Positions 17,586-27,455 of a stretch of 64,000 nucleotides of DNA are shown in pieces. How positions within the stretch are numbered: the first letter of the stretch is position 1; each line of letters begins with the position of its first letter. The stretch covers positions 1 to 64,000 of the forward strand of contig JAJCJJ010000005.1 in assembly GCA_020555865.1 (NCBI GenBank), given 5' to 3'. The position numbers and the translations under genes are program-made. The notes under the pieces were generated by a model. The model was given only the letters and a program-made list of their open reading frames with translations. It was not told where the DNA came from and did not search any database. The stretch comes from a bacterium 210917-DFI.7.65 (lineage in GTDB: Bacteria > Bacillota > Clostridia > Oscillospirales > Oscillospiraceae).

Positions 17586-18940
17586 AGCAAGTAAAACGGC
17601 GCACCTGGTTCTGCCTGGTATTCACAGCCCTGCTGACCCTTGGTATTCTGCTCTTTCTGGCGCGTTATTTCACCATCGGCGGAGACTGGGCCTCCTTCAG
17701 CGCCAACAAGCATATTTACGATAAAAGCGGCCAGCTGATCAGCGGCGCTGTACTGGACCGGACCGGCACCGTGCTTTACGACGCCGCCTCTGGAGCCTAC
17801 AGCGACGATAAAATCATCCGACAAGCCACGCTTCACGCCGTGGGCGACCGCGCCGGCAACATTGCCACCGGCGCCCGGCAGGCTTTCAGCGAACAGCTAA
17901 GCGGCTTCAACCCCATTCTCGGCACCACCGCCGGCGGGCACAATGTATATCTCACCCTGGACGCGGATCTGAACCGGACGGCCTATGAGGCTCTGAACGG
18001 ACGCAAAGGCGCTGTCGGCGTATACAATTACAAGACCGGAGAGCTTTTGTGTATGGTCAGCACCCCTACCTTCGACCCGGAAAACCCGCCGGAGATCCAA
18101 GATGGCGACAGCCGCTATGAAGGGGTATACCTCAACCGTTTTCTCTCGGCCACCTACACGCCCGGCTCCGTATTCAAGCTGGTTACTACCATGGCTGCCA
18201 TCGAAACATTAAACGATTACGAAAGCCGCACCTATACTTGTACCGGCAGTACAGAAATCGGCGGCCAGACCATTACCTGCCCCAGCGCCCATGGGGACAT
18301 GGATATCTACGGCGCTCTCGCCAACTCCTGCAATTGTTTTTATGCTCAGCTCGCCGTGGAAATGGGCGGCAAAACCATGTGGCAGTACGCAAAAAAAGCT
18401 GGTCTCCTTGACAGCCTTTCCGTCAGCGGCATTTCCACTGCCGCAGGCAGCTTCACCGCCGCCGCTGAGGGCAGCGCCGACCTGGGCTGGTCCGGTGTGG
18501 GGCAGTACAACGATCTGGTGAATCCCTGTGCCATGATGACCCTGTGCGGCACCATTGCCAATCGGGGTACACAGGTCCCACCCCGGCTGCTACTGAAAGA
18601 AACCACCGCCGCCGGCCTGCGCACCGGGCACTCCCGGGCCGAAAAACACAGCGGCACTCTCTCATCGGACACCTGCGCCCTGCTAGCCTCCATGATGCGC
18701 CGCAATGTGACTGAACATTACGGTCAGAGTTCTTTCGGCAGCCTGGCCGTGTGCGCCAAGTCCGGCACCGCCGAGGTGGGCAGCGATGCCCGTCCTCACT
18801 CCTGGTTCACCGGTTTCGTAGACGATGCGGACCACCCCCTGGCTTTTGTTGTTGTGGTGGAAAACGGCGGCAGCGGCGCATCCGCGGCCGGCAGTGTCGC
18901 AGCCAAAGTACTGACTGCAGCTGCAGAAGCAGGCTATTAA
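17582..18940 (+). CDS. Class B penicillin-binding protein transpeptidase
   Basis: 452 residues with an N-terminal membrane anchor (about 11-30), a dimerisation region, and a transpeptidase domain (about 140-450). The catalytic motifs are SVFK (SxxK, about residue 200), SCN (SxN, about 254) and KSGTAEV (KTG type, about 394). It cross-links the peptidoglycan strands made by its SEDS partner at the outer face of the membrane. It shares four bases with the FHA-FtsW gene, so the pair is an obligate two-gene unit, as in actinobacterial ftsW/pbpA loci. It is short for a class B PBP. Confidence 0.94.
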   Translation: MKQVKRRTWFCLVFTALLTLGILLFLARYFTIGGDWASFSANKHIYDKSGQLISGAVLDRTGTVLYDAASGAYSDDKIIRQATLHAVGDRAGNIATGARQAFSEQLSGFNPILGTTAGGHNVYLTLDADLNRTAYEALNGRKGAVGVYNYKTGELLCMVSTPTFDPENPPEIQDGDSRYEGVYLNRFLSATYTPGSVFKLVTTMAAIETLNDYESRTYTCTGSTEIGGQTITCPSAHGDMDIYGALANSCNCFYAQLAVEMGGKTMWQYAKKAGLLDSLSVSGISTAAGSFTAAAEGSADLGWSGVGQYNDLVNPCAMMTLCGTIANRGTQVPPRLLLKETTAAGLRTGHSRAEKHSGTLSSDTCALLASMMRRNVTEHYGQSSFGSLAVCAKSGTAEVGSDARPHSWFTGFVDDADHPLAFVVVVENGGSGASAAGSVAAKVLTAAAEAGY

Positions 18941-18945
18941 GCAGA

Positions 18946-18992
18946 AACAATGGCTGCTGTATATCCTTACAGGCAGCCATTGTTCCTTTTTT
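18946..18992 (+). terminator. Terminator after the penicillin-binding protein gene
   Basis: 12-bp stem (18946-18957 with 18973-18984), CC, then TTTTTT. Confidence 0.9.
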
Positions 18993-19058
18993 GCTCTTCC
19001 CTATCCAAAACTTTTTCGAAATTCTTTGGTTTTTCTTAAGTTTTTCTTTGCTTACAGG

Positions 19059-19087
19059 GTGACAAACCGTTTATTTTATGTCATAAT
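19059..19087 (+). promoter_or_regulatory. Promoter of the sulfation cassette
   Basis: GTGACA (19059-19064) and CATAAT (19082-19087) with a 17-base spacer, 57 bases upstream of the sulfotransferase gene. The flanking DNA is AT-rich. Confidence 0.6.
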
Positions 19088-19143
19088 ATTGTTTTTGGTA
19101 AGGCATATGCCCCAATTTTTCGCACGACACGAGGAGAAGTAAT

Positions 19144-20250
19144 ATGACGGGACACTATATGTACGGCTGCGATTACGATCACTTTCGCCGCCTGCTGGCG
19201 GAGCACCAGGCTGACCTTGATCCGGCACAGCGCGGACGCATTGAGGAATGTTTGCGCTATTCCCGCTTTCTCACCCGCTTTGCAAAAATCGAGCGTTTTT
19301 TCTGGGATAAGCGCATCCGCGCCGTAGAGGTCGCCAAACCACCCCTGTTTATCCTTGGTCACTGGCGCAGCGGAACGACATATCTGTTCAATCTGCTTTC
19401 CTGCGATCCGGAAACGGCGTTTATGGATTCCATGACCACTTTCACCTTTCACAACTTTCTCCTGCTGCGCTATCACCTGCCCAAGCATTACCGCAGCAAG
19501 CTAACCGGCGACCGCTTTGGCGACGATATGGAGTTTCTGCCCCATTCGCCCCAGGAAGAGTGCTATGCCATCGCCAACTGTATCGATGAGACCTTTACCC
19601 ACCTGATCACCTTTCCGCAAAGCTATCAGGAGTATATGGATCTGGCTTTTGAAGACGGCATGACCGACGCCCAGAAGCAGCGCTGGTGTGCCACCCACGA
19701 ATACCTGCTCAAGAAAATCACCTATTTTCGCAAGGGAAAGCGCATCCTGTTCAAAAGCCCGGACAACACTGCAAAAATGGGGATGCTTCACGATTTGTAT
19801 CCCGATGCAAAATTTGTACATATCTACCGCGACCCCTATAAGGTGCTCCTGTCCACGATTCATATGTTTGAGGCGGGCATCCAGGCCATGACGTTTGAAA
19901 AGGTTCCGCCCCACGCGCTGATTGAGGACATGGCCGTGCAGTTTTATAAACGCATCTATCTGCAATACCTCAAAGATATGGCCCGGGTACCCCGGGAGCA
20001 GTTGGTGGAAATTGCCTACAGCGACCTGACCCGCGCGCCCATTGACACCCTTGCACAGATTTACACTGCTCTGGATCTGCCCGGGTTTGAAGCGGCCCGG
20101 CCGCAGATGCTCGCTCATATCGAAAGCCAGCGCGCTTACCGCACCAACCGCTTTGAGCTGCCGGACGCCCTGCGCCGGAAGATCAACCGCGAATTGGGCT
20201 TCTTCTTCGACCATTACCACATTCCGATGCAGACGGAAAAAGGAGACTGA
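19144..20250 (+). CDS. PAPS-dependent sulfotransferase
   Basis: 368 residues. The 5'-phosphosulfate-binding loop is at 71-84 ([14 protein letters not shown]). The 3'-phosphate-binding segment is near 225-238 ([11 protein letters not shown]), and an Arg/Lys-rich C-terminal segment follows. There is no signal peptide, so it acts in the cytoplasm. It moves sulfate from PAPS to an acceptor. The acceptor is unknown: the size and PSB motif suit sulfotransferases of sterols, lipids or glycolipid-like acceptors, and gut Bacteroides enzymes that sulfate steroids are a precedent. It is five bases from cysD and starts a four-gene cassette that makes its own PAPS. Confidence 0.93.
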   Translation: MTGHYMYGCDYDHFRRLLAEHQADLDPAQRGRIEECLRYSRFLTRFAKIERFFWDKRIRAVEVAKPPLFILGHWRSGTTYLFNLLSCDPETAFMDSMTTFTFHNFLLLRYHLPKHYRSKLTGDRFGDDMEFLPHSPQEECYAIANCIDETFTHLITFPQSYQEYMDLAFEDGMTDAQKQRWCATHEYLLKKITYFRKGKRILFKSPDNTAKMGMLHDLYPDAKFVHIYRDPYKVLLSTIHMFEAGIQAMTFEKVPPHALIEDMAVQFYKRIYLQYLKDMARVPREQLVEIAYSDLTRAPIDTLAQIYTALDLPGFEAARPQMLAHIESQRAYRTNRFELPDALRRKINRELGFFFDHYHIPMQTEKGD

Positions 20251-20255
20251 ACGTC

Positions 20256-21152
20256 ATGGATCACAAGCAAATGGATTATCTCGACAAGCTGGAGGCCAAA
20301 AGCATTTACATCCTGCGGGAAGCGTATGCCTCTTTCGACAAACTGTGTATGCTCTGGTCCATCGGCAAAGACTCCACGGTCTTGCTGTGGCTGGCGCGCA
20401 AAGCCTTTTTCGGCCACGTGCCTTTCCCACTGGTCCATGTGGACACCCACTACAAGATACCCGAAATGATCGAATACCGCGACCGTCTGGCCAAGGAGTA
20501 CGGGCTGTATATGATCTACGGCGAAAACAGCGAGGCCCTGAAAAACAAGCAGACCTGGCCCGATGGCAACGTCAGCCGCTTGGAGTGCTGCAAAAACTTG
20601 AAAACCGAAGCCCTGAAGCACACCCTGAGCGGTGAGTGGCCCCGTTACCGGCTGAATCTGCAGACCGGGAATTACGAAGTAGACACTGACCGCACCGCCT
20701 ACACTGGCGTGATCGTGGGCGCCCGGGCCGATGAGGAAGGCTCCCGCTCCAAAGAACGTTACTTCTCTCCCCGGGACAAAAACAACGACTGGAACGTGGA
20801 CGATCAGCCTCCGGAGTTCTGGAACCAGTTCAAAACCGATTTTGCCCCCGGCACCCACCTGCGCATTCACCCGCTGCTGGACTGGACGGAGCTGAACGTG
20901 TGGGAATACATTGAGCGGGAGAACATCCCCACCGTGTCGCTGTACTACGACCAGGGCGACGGTACACGCTACCGCTCTCTTGGCTGCTGGCCCTGCACCA
21001 AACCTATCCGCTCCACCTCCAAAAACGTCCGGGACATCATCGACGAGCTGCGCTCCGGCGCCCTGGCAGGTATTGCTGAGCGCTCCGGCCGCGCCCAGGA
21101 CAAAGAAGACGGCGGCGGCTTGGAAACCCTGCGCCGGGACGGTTATATGTGA
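20256..21152 (+). CDS. cysD: Sulfate adenylyltransferase small subunit
   Basis: 298 residues. An N-type ATP pyrophosphatase (PP-loop) domain has [13 protein letters not shown] at about residues 34-46, and the family motifs [26 protein letters not shown] and [11 protein letters not shown] are present. With CysN it makes APS (adenylyl sulfate) from sulfate and ATP. It sits between the sulfotransferase and the CysN-CysC fusion with short gaps (5 and 15 bases), so all three are cotranslated. Confidence 0.97.
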   Translation: MDHKQMDYLDKLEAKSIYILREAYASFDKLCMLWSIGKDSTVLLWLARKAFFGHVPFPLVHVDTHYKIPEMIEYRDRLAKEYGLYMIYGENSEALKNKQTWPDGNVSRLECCKNLKTEALKHTLSGEWPRYRLNLQTGNYEVDTDRTAYTGVIVGARADEEGSRSKERYFSPRDKNNDWNVDDQPPEFWNQFKTDFAPGTHLRIHPLLDWTELNVWEYIERENIPTVSLYYDQGDGTRYRSLGCWPCTKPIRSTSKNVRDIIDELRSGALAGIAERSGRAQDKEDGGGLETLRRDGYM

Positions 21153-21167
21153 GAGGGGGTACGCACT

Positions 21168-23015
21168 GTGCTGGAAGATATCATGAACATTGTTGTCGTG
21201 GGCCATGTGGACCACGGAAAAAGCACCGTCATCGGGCATCTGCTGGCTGATACAGATTCCCTGCCCAAAGGCAAGCTGGACGCCATTCGGGAAAGCTGCA
21301 AACGCAACTCCAAACCTTTTGAATACGCTTTTTTGTTGGACGCGCTGAAAAACGAGCAGTCCCAGGGCATTACCATCGACACCTGCCGCTGCTTTTTCAA
21401 AACGGAAAAGCGCCGCTATATTATCATTGACGCGCCGGGCCACATCGAGTTCCTGAAAAACATGGTTACCGGCGCTTCCCGCGCCGAAGCGGCCCTGATG
21501 GTGATCGACGCCTCCCACGGCGTGGAGGAAAACACCCGCCGCCACGGCTACTATCTGTCCATGCTGGGCATCCGGCAGATCGCTGTGCTGGTGAATAAGA
21601 TGGATCTGATCGGCTATGATCAGAATAAATATGAAACGATCTGTCAAGAATATACTGCATTCCTGAAGGAAATCGGCATTGTACCCAAAACGTTTATCCC
21701 GGTTTCCGCCCGGGTGGGTGACAATATTGCCGCCCCTTCCGCCGAAATGCCCTGGTACCAGGGCATGACCGTGTTGCAGGCGCTGGACAGTTTTGAAAAT
21801 ATCCAGCCGTCTCATCAACTGCCCTTCCGGATGAGCGTCCAAGGCGTATACAAATTTACCGCCGGCGGCGACAGCCGCCGCATCATCGCCGGCACTGTGG
21901 ATTCCGGCGTGCTGCACACCGGAGACGAAGTAGTATTTTATCCCTCCGGCAAACACACCCGTGTGAAAGATTTTGAGGTGTTCAACGCCGCCCCCCCCGC
22001 GGAAGCGCGGGCGGACGAGGCCGTGGGCTTCACCATGGCCGAGGAAATCTATGTCTGCCGCGGCGAAATCGCCTGCCGCGCCGGGGAAAATGCACCTCAT
22101 GTGGCTGTGCGCTTCCGGGCAAACCTGTTTTGGCTGGGCCGGGAAAAACTCCGCCCCGGAAAGGAATATCACTTCAAATGCGGCACCCAGAAGCTTCCCA
22201 TGCACTTGCTGCAAGTGGAACGGGTGATCAACGCCTCAAACCTGAACTGCGAGGACCGGCAGTGGGTCGAGAAAAACGAGGTGGCCGTGTGCACATTCCA
22301 GCTTGCTTCCCCCGCAGCCTTTGACACCACCGATAAATTGGCCGCCACATCCCGTTTTGTCATTGTGGACGACTATGAGCAGTCCGGGGGCGGAATTATT
22401 GTGGAAGCCCTGGAGGATGAAGATTACGACCGACGGAATATCCGCACCGGAGCAGGCGCTGTGGACGAAGCCGAGCGCCGTGCCCTCACTGGCCAAAAGG
22501 GGCTTGTGGTGTGGTTCACCGGTCTCTCCGGCGCAGGCAAGTCCACTCTGGCTGCCCGAGCGGAACGCCAGCTTTTGGCTGCGGGCGTCCCCGCGTTTTT
22601 GCTCGACGGCGATACACTGCGCACCGGCCTGTGCCGTGACCTGGGTTTTTCCGACGACGACCGCACAGAAAACCAGCGCCGTGTGGCTGAGGCCGCCCTG
22701 CTGCTCAAACAGGCGGGCCACGTGGTGCTGGTAAGCACCATCTCGCCTATGCAGGCCCATCGCGACTATGCCCGCGCACGCATCGGCGAGGATTTCATGG
22801 AAGTGTATGTGAAAGCCGATCTCGCCACCTGCCAAAAGCGCGACCCGAAAAAACTCTATCAAAAGCTGGCCGCAGACGGTATTGAAAACTTCACCGGCGT
22901 CGATTCCGGCTACGAAGCACCCCAGCACCCGGACTTGGTGCTGGATACCATGACGGAAAGTGAAGAATACTGCACCGGCGCGCTGCTGGAGGCTGTGGCC
23001 AAAAAGCGCGGCTGA
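21168..23015 (+). CDS. cysNC: Bifunctional sulfate adenylyltransferase subunit 1/APS kinase (CysN-CysC fusion)
   Basis: 615 residues, GTG start with GAGGGGG upstream. The N-terminal GTPase (about 1-430) has G1 GHVDHGKST (12-20), DAPGH and NKMD. It energises CysD for APS synthesis. The C-terminal APS kinase (about 440-615) has P-loop GLSGAGKST near 451-459 and phosphorylates APS to PAPS. The fusion yields PAPS, the sulfate donor. No PAPS reductase, sulfite reductase or PAP phosphatase gene follows, so the product is most likely used by the adjacent sulfotransferase rather than for cysteine. Confidence 0.97.
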   Translation: MLEDIMNIVVVGHVDHGKSTVIGHLLADTDSLPKGKLDAIRESCKRNSKPFEYAFLLDALKNEQSQGITIDTCRCFFKTEKRRYIIIDAPGHIEFLKNMVTGASRAEAALMVIDASHGVEENTRRHGYYLSMLGIRQIAVLVNKMDLIGYDQNKYETICQEYTAFLKEIGIVPKTFIPVSARVGDNIAAPSAEMPWYQGMTVLQALDSFENIQPSHQLPFRMSVQGVYKFTAGGDSRRIIAGTVDSGVLHTGDEVVFYPSGKHTRVKDFEVFNAAPPAEARADEAVGFTMAEEIYVCRGEIACRAGENAPHVAVRFRANLFWLGREKLRPGKEYHFKCGTQKLPMHLLQVERVINASNLNCEDRQWVEKNEVAVCTFQLASPAAFDTTDKLAATSRFVIVDDYEQSGGGIIVEALEDEDYDRRNIRTGAGAVDEAERRALTGQKGLVVWFTGLSGAGKSTLAARAERQLLAAGVPAFLLDGDTLRTGLCRDLGFSDDDRTENQRRVAEAALLLKQAGHVVLVSTISPMQAHRDYARARIGEDFMEVYVKADLATCQKRDPKKLYQKLAADGIENFTGVDSGYEAPQHPDLVLDTMTESEEYCTGALLEAVAKKRG

Positions 23016-23052
23016 GTCCCCCCTATTTCGATAAGAAACGGAAAACGACCTT

Positions 23053-23826
23053 ATGTTTGAACTGTTCATATGCATCGCCGCCAGCTTGGGCGCTGGTGTC
23101 ACAGCGGGTTTGGCCGGCATCTCCACCGCCACAGTCATTTCCCCGCTGCTCATTGCTCTGCTGGGCTTTGACGCGTACGAAGCTCTGGGCATTGCGTTGG
23201 CTGCAGATGTTTTATCCTCCGCGCTGGCGGCAGTAACCTACGGGCGTCAAAAGCACATTCTGTATAAAAAGAGCCTGCTGGTGCTGATCCCTGCAGCACT
23301 GTTCACCCTGTTGGGCAGCTATGTGGGCTACAGCATGTCACGGGGATTTCTCTCCTATCTTTCCCTGATTGGCATGATCCTCATGGGCGTAAAATTCCTG
23401 ACCAAACCCGTCAAAGAAGAAAACCAGCCCCTGCGTTTTGTCAACTCCCGCCCCCGCGAAGTGCTGTGCCACCTGGGTACCGGCGTCATCATCGGTTCCA
23501 TCTGCGGCTTCTGCGGCGTGGGCGGCGGCATGATGATGCTTTTGATTTTCACCGTCCTTCTGGGCTATGATATGAAATCTGCCGTAGGCACCAGCATCTT
23601 CATCATGACTTTCATCGCCGCTGTAGGCGCTGTGAGCCATTATGCCTTTATCGGCACTGCACACCATATAACGGCACTGGCGGTGTGTGTTGTCACCACG
23701 CCCATTGCCGCAGTGATCGCTGCACGCTACGCCAACCGGGTAAGCAACCGGGTTCTGAATCTGGCTGTAGGCGTCTCGCTTTCAATGATCGGCGCGCTCC
23801 TGCTGTTGATTCATGCCTTCGGATAA
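23053..23826 (+). CDS. TauE/SafE family membrane transporter
   Basis: 257 residues with about eight hydrophobic helices in two related halves, each starting with a Gly-rich segment (GAGVTAGLAGIS at 14-25; GSICGFCGVGGGMM near 150). Members move sulfate, sulfonates, sulfite or other anions across the membrane. Being the last gene of the sulfation cassette, 37 bases after cysNC and before its terminator, it may import sulfate or export the sulfated product. Direction is not shown by sequence. Confidence 0.9.
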   Translation: MFELFICIAASLGAGVTAGLAGISTATVISPLLIALLGFDAYEALGIALAADVLSSALAAVTYGRQKHILYKKSLLVLIPAALFTLLGSYVGYSMSRGFLSYLSLIGMILMGVKFLTKPVKEENQPLRFVNSRPREVLCHLGTGVIIGSICGFCGVGGGMMMLLIFTVLLGYDMKSAVGTSIFIMTFIAAVGAVSHYAFIGTAHHITALAVCVVTTPIAAVIAARYANRVSNRVLNLAVGVSLSMIGALLLLIHAFG

Positions 23827-23867
23827 CCCGCAGGAACCATCACTTTCTGTAGCAGCGATTTTTTACA

Positions 23868-23911
23868 AAGCAACACCCCGGCAGCCCTGATGGGCTGCCG
23901 GGGTGTTGCTT
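23868..23911. terminator. Bidirectional terminator between the TauE and MATE genes
   Basis: Perfect 20-bp stem (23868-23887 with 23892-23911), loop TGAT. It lies between convergent genes and serves both. Confidence 0.92.
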
Positions 23912-23921
23912 CTATAATTTA

Positions 23922-25298
23922 TTATGCCGTCTCTTCTGTTCGTCTGGTCCAATCCAGATGCCGTATGGTCCGGCGAACGAAGAACAACGCCAGGATTATG
24001 GAGGCCACCTCCGCAATGGGGAAGGCCAGCCACACCAAGTTCAACTGCCCCAGGCGAGACAGCAGAAACGCCGCAGGTACTAAAACTACAATCTGCCGTC
24101 CGAACGACACCGCAAGGCTGTACATTCCCCTGCCCAACGCCTGGCAGACCGAGGAGGAGACAATAGCAATTCCGGCAAACAGGAACGATGTGCTGATAAT
24201 GCGCAGCGCAGGCACGCCAATACTCAGCATGTCCGCTGAACCCCCGAACAGGAAGAGCAGCTTGTCCGGCACCAGCTGGAAAATCGCCAGGCCGATGATC
24301 ATGATCACTTCTGCAGTGATATACGCCAATCGGACAGCGCGTTCCATGCGCTCCCTGTGGCGGGCGCCGTAGTTGAAAGAAACAATGGGCACCAGACCGT
24401 TGTTCAGGCCGAAGATAGGCATAAAAATAAAACTTTGAAGCTTAAAATAAACACCGAATACCGCCACCGCCGTGGAAGTAAAGACGATCAGGATTTTATT
24501 CATGCAGAATGTCATCACCGAACTGATCGACACCATCAGCACAGACGGAATGCCGATCATCAGGATCTGTGCCAGATATTCCCTATGGGGCCGCAGAAGT
24601 TTTACGCGCAGCTGCACGTCGCTGTTGAAGCGCAGATTCATGAAGAGCGCCAGAAGCGCCGCCGCACACTGCCCTATCACCGTAGCGATGGCTGCGCCGG
24701 CCACGCCCAGCTTCGGCGCCCCCAGCAGGCCAAAAATCAAAATAGGATCCAGAATAATATTGATCACCGCACCTGTGCTTTGGGTGATCATCGTCAGCAT
24801 GGTACGGCCGGTGGACTGTAAGATTCGTTCCAGTGTGATCTGTGCAAAAAAGCCGAACGAGCAGGCACAGCAAATGCGCAGATATACCTCACCATAGGAG
24901 GCAATACGCGCCATGCCTCCCGCCTGCGCCGAGATAAAGGCCCCGGCCCCCAATAATCCGATCAAAAGGAAAACCGCATAGCTGATGCCCGCCAATAGCA
25001 GCCCCTGCATGGCGTAGCCGTTGGCCGCCTCCTGACGCCGTTCCCCCAAAGAGCGGGAAATCAGTGCATTTACGCCCACACCCAGGCCGGTTCCTACAGC
25101 AATCATAAAATTCTGCATCGGGAAAGCCAGCGACAGGGCGGACAGCGCATCTTCATTCAGCTGCGCTACAAACACGCTGTCCACTACGTTATACAACGCC
25201 TGCACCAGCATCGAAACGATCATCGGCCCGGCCATATTGAACAACAGCCTGCCCACCGGCATAACGCCCATTTTGTTTTCGGATAGTTGTTTCTCCAT
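23922..25298 (-). CDS. MATE family efflux transporter (MepA-like)
   Basis: 458 residues with about twelve membrane helices in two halves. The N-terminal pattern NMAGPMIVSMLVQALYNVVD and the PMQNFMIAVGTG loop are typical of MepA/NorM-type proteins. They export cationic drugs or metabolites driven by Na+ or H+. AAGGAGA precedes the ATG. The leader carries a strong hairpin (25335-25362) directly after the predicted start of transcription. Confidence 0.95.
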   Translation of the reverse strand: MEKQLSENKMGVMPVGRLLFNMAGPMIVSMLVQALYNVVDSVFVAQLNEDALSALSLAFPMQNFMIAVGTGLGVGVNALISRSLGERRQEAANGYAMQGLLLAGISYAVFLLIGLLGAGAFISAQAGGMARIASYGEVYLRICCACSFGFFAQITLERILQSTGRTMLTMITQSTGAVINIILDPILIFGLLGAPKLGVAGAAIATVIGQCAAALLALFMNLRFNSDVQLRVKLLRPHREYLAQILMIGIPSVLMVSISSVMTFCMNKILIVFTSTAVAVFGVYFKLQSFIFMPIFGLNNGLVPIVSFNYGARHRERMERAVRLAYITAEVIMIIGLAIFQLVPDKLLFLFGGSADMLSIGVPALRIISTSFLFAGIAIVSSSVCQALGRGMYSLAVSFGRQIVVLVPAAFLLSRLGQLNLVWLAFPIAEVASIILALFFVRRTIRHLDWTRRTEETA

Positions 25299-25334
25299 CT
25301 GTTCCCGTCATCTCCTTGCATCTTCCGAAAATTC

Positions 25335-25362
25335 TCGCCCGTCCACTAAAGTGAACGGGCGA
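25335..25362 (-). promoter_or_regulatory. Leader hairpin of the MATE gene
   Basis: Inverted repeat TCGCCCGT ... ACGGGCGA with an inner CACT/AGTG stem, in the 5' leader about 40 bases before the ATG. It could stabilise the mRNA or act in attenuation. It is followed on the minus strand by only a short T run. Confidence 0.4.
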
Positions 25363-25385
25363 AAACAGATGTTCCATTCTTTTTT

Positions 25386-25413
25386 ATTATATACTGATCC
25401 CGACACCATGCAA
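25386..25413 (-). promoter_or_regulatory. Sigma-A promoter of the MATE gene
   Basis: On the minus strand TTGCAT (25413-25408) and TATAAT (25391-25386) with a 16-base spacer. Confidence 0.6.
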
Positions 25414-25520
25414 GAGCTTTTTGCACACAATGACGCTTTTCCCCATTGTATACAAGCCCATTTCTGGATTCCCTGCAAATTTTAGCCACATTTCCTATTG
25501 CGGCCCGCAGCACAGCAAAC

Positions 25521-25556
25521 GCGCGGCGAAAGGGGGCGCTTCCCCTTTCGCCGCGC
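25521..25556 (-). terminator. Strong hairpin after the CBS-pyrophosphatase gene
   Basis: 15-bp perfect GC-rich stem (25521-25535 with 25542-25556), 15 bases beyond the stop codon. It is not followed by a T-tract, so termination is inferred from the stem alone. Confidence 0.5.
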
Positions 25557-25571
25557 GCACAAAAAGATGAT

Positions 25572-27257
25572 TCAGCCAACGGACTGCCATTCGTTGATGC
25601 CCCTGGTCAAATTCGGCACCATTTGTTTTTTGCGGGACACCACGCCAGGCAAAAACACGCTGTTTTCCCCGGGCGCAGCATCGGGGAAGCTGTGGCCCAC
25701 GATGGCGCCGGCATGGAAGCCTGCATAAATCAGCTCAGTGGACTCGGTCAGAATGTTGGTAAGCATGTAGCACACCAGGTCCAGCCCTTCCCGCTCACGC
25801 ACCTCATCAAGATAAGGCAGCAGCAAATCTTTCGCCTTCTGCGCACTGCGGTCGGACATAAAGCTGCTCTGTCCGATGCCGAAATGCACTTCACCGCAAG
25901 CAAAAGGCTTAAAATCGGTGTAAAAAATGTCCTTGGCACTCTTGCCCTCCAAGGATGCTCCCGCCTCAAACATCTCATTAGCATATTTGTCAATATCGAT
26001 CCCAGCCAGCTCTGCCAGATGTTCCGCCGCATTACGATCCATCAGCGTGCAGGTGGGCGAGCGGAACGCCAGCGTATCCGACAAAATCGCCGAGCACATC
26101 AGTCCTGCCATTTCCCGGGGGATTTTCACACCATTCTCCTGATACATCTGATGGATGATCGTGCAGGTGCATCCCACAGGCTGGTTACGGAAATACACCG
26201 GCGCGGCGGTCTGCAGTCCGCTGCCCAGCCGGTGGTGATCGATAATCTCCAGGACTTCGGCCTGGGGCAGCCCTTCCACAGCCTGAGCCAGCTCATTGTG
26301 ATCCACCAGAATCACCTGTTTGCGGCGCAGATCCATCATATTCCGGCGGGAGATCATACCGTAATAACGGCCCTCCGTATCCAGCACCGGGAAATAACGG
26401 TGGCGAACATTGACCATGACTTTCTGTACATCATCCACAGCGGCTTTCAGGCTGAAGGAAAGCAGGTCCCCCTTTGTCATAAAATAGGACACCGGCGCGC
26501 TCTGGCTTACCAGACGGGCGGCGGTATAGGAATCGTGGGGTGTGGCAACCACCACCGTGCCATGAGCGCTGGCCATGCGCTGGATATGCTGAGGCACGGG
26601 ATTGCTTCCGGTGACGATCATACAGCCCGCCCCCAGCTCGATGGCCAGAATCTGCGACTCGGCGCGGTTGCTGACGATCACGGTGTCGCCCTTTTCGATC
26701 ACGCTGGCCATTGTGGCGGCATTGCCCGCGGCCACGCAGATCTTACCGTCGCACACGCTCTCACAAATGTCACCGACTACCATGGCTCCATCCAGTGTCT
26801 GCACCATATTTTCATAGGTCGTTTTGGCGTCAGCCATGGTATGGGCATCAAAGGCGTCCATATAAGCCGTGGCTACATCGGTCATGGTGATCAGACCCTG
26901 CAAGCGGTTTTCCTCATCCACGATAGGCAACGTGTTGGCATCAGTGTCACGCATCAGGTTCCATGCATCTTTCATGGACATGCTGCCGCTCACGCCGTCC
27001 ACCCGGCGGATGCTCAAATCCTCCACCTGAGGGCTGACGTCGCCGCACAGATCCGGCGCGGCAAAGCCGAAATAGCTCAGCACAAATTTTGTTTCGCTGC
27101 TGAGGGCGCCGGCACGGCGCGGCTCATAATGCAGCGCAGGGTTGATCTTATTTTTCAAATAGGCATAGGCGATGGCAGAGCAGATACTGTCCGTATCCGG
27201 ATTGCGGTGGCCGACGACCAAAACCGTTTTCTGCCCCTGCGGCTTATATTCTGCCAT
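25572..27257 (-). CDS. Manganese-dependent inorganic pyrophosphatase with CBS-DRTGG-CBS regulatory insert
   Basis: 561 residues. The DHH catalytic domain begins at 16-24 (GHRNPDTDS) and resumes with DHH (IDHHRLG, about 335-341). Between them lie a CBS motif (about 75-130), a DRTGG-like domain and a second CBS (about 255-310). A DHHA2 domain ends the protein. It hydrolyses pyrophosphate to two phosphates. In characterised clostridial CBS-PPases the insert binds adenine nucleotides (AMP inhibits; ATP or diadenosine polyphosphates activate), and the same is expected here. Monocistronic as far as can be seen. Confidence 0.95.
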   Translation of the reverse strand: MAEYKPQGQKTVLVVGHRNPDTDSICSAIAYAYLKNKINPALHYEPRRAGALSSETKFVLSYFGFAAPDLCGDVSPQVEDLSIRRVDGVSGSMSMKDAWNLMRDTDANTLPIVDEENRLQGLITMTDVATAYMDAFDAHTMADAKTTYENMVQTLDGAMVVGDICESVCDGKICVAAGNAATMASVIEKGDTVIVSNRAESQILAIELGAGCMIVTGSNPVPQHIQRMASAHGTVVVATPHDSYTAARLVSQSAPVSYFMTKGDLLSFSLKAAVDDVQKVMVNVRHRYFPVLDTEGRYYGMISRRNMMDLRRKQVILVDHNELAQAVEGLPQAEVLEIIDHHRLGSGLQTAAPVYFRNQPVGCTCTIIHQMYQENGVKIPREMAGLMCSAILSDTLAFRSPTCTLMDRNAAEHLAELAGIDIDKYANEMFEAGASLEGKSAKDIFYTDFKPFACGEVHFGIGQSSFMSDRSAQKAKDLLLPYLDEVREREGLDLVCYMLTNILTESTELIYAGFHAGAIVGHSFPDAAPGENSVFLPGVVSRKKQMVPNLTRGINEWQSVG

Positions 27258-27407
27258 AAGTTTTTGTTCCCCTCTCCCGCCCGCAGCCGAACCTGCGGTG
27301 CGTTTATAAATCTCTTCTTTCGTATTTTACACTGACCCGGCAAAAAGCGCAACGGGGAAAGGAAATCTTTTACAATCAATTTCCGCTTCTGCCCGCTTTT
27401 TTTGTGA

Positions 27408-27436
27408 AAAAAGCGGGCAGCGGCTGCGCCGCTGCC
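27408..27436 (-). terminator. Terminator after the AIM24-like gene
   Basis: Nine-bp stem (27416-27424 with 27428-27436) followed on the minus strand by CGCTTTTTT. A second inverted repeat (27391-27418) overlaps it. Confidence 0.75.
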
Positions 27437-27455
27437 CTGCTTGATGCCAATAGAT

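Noticed and set aside
20214..22214. 666-codon open frame opposite cysD and cysNC
   Set aside because: It is antisense to two genes with clear motifs, has no family signature and arises from GC-rich codon use in the true frame.
25189..25377. 62-codon leader peptide overlapping the MATE start
   Set aside because: The start would lie almost at the predicted transcription start with no ribosome site, and it reads through the hairpin.
25446..27335. 629-codon plus-strand frame opposite the pyrophosphatase gene
   Set aside because: Antisense to a gene with intact DHH, CBS and DHHA2 motifs; composition rich in His and Arg, as in a shadow frame.
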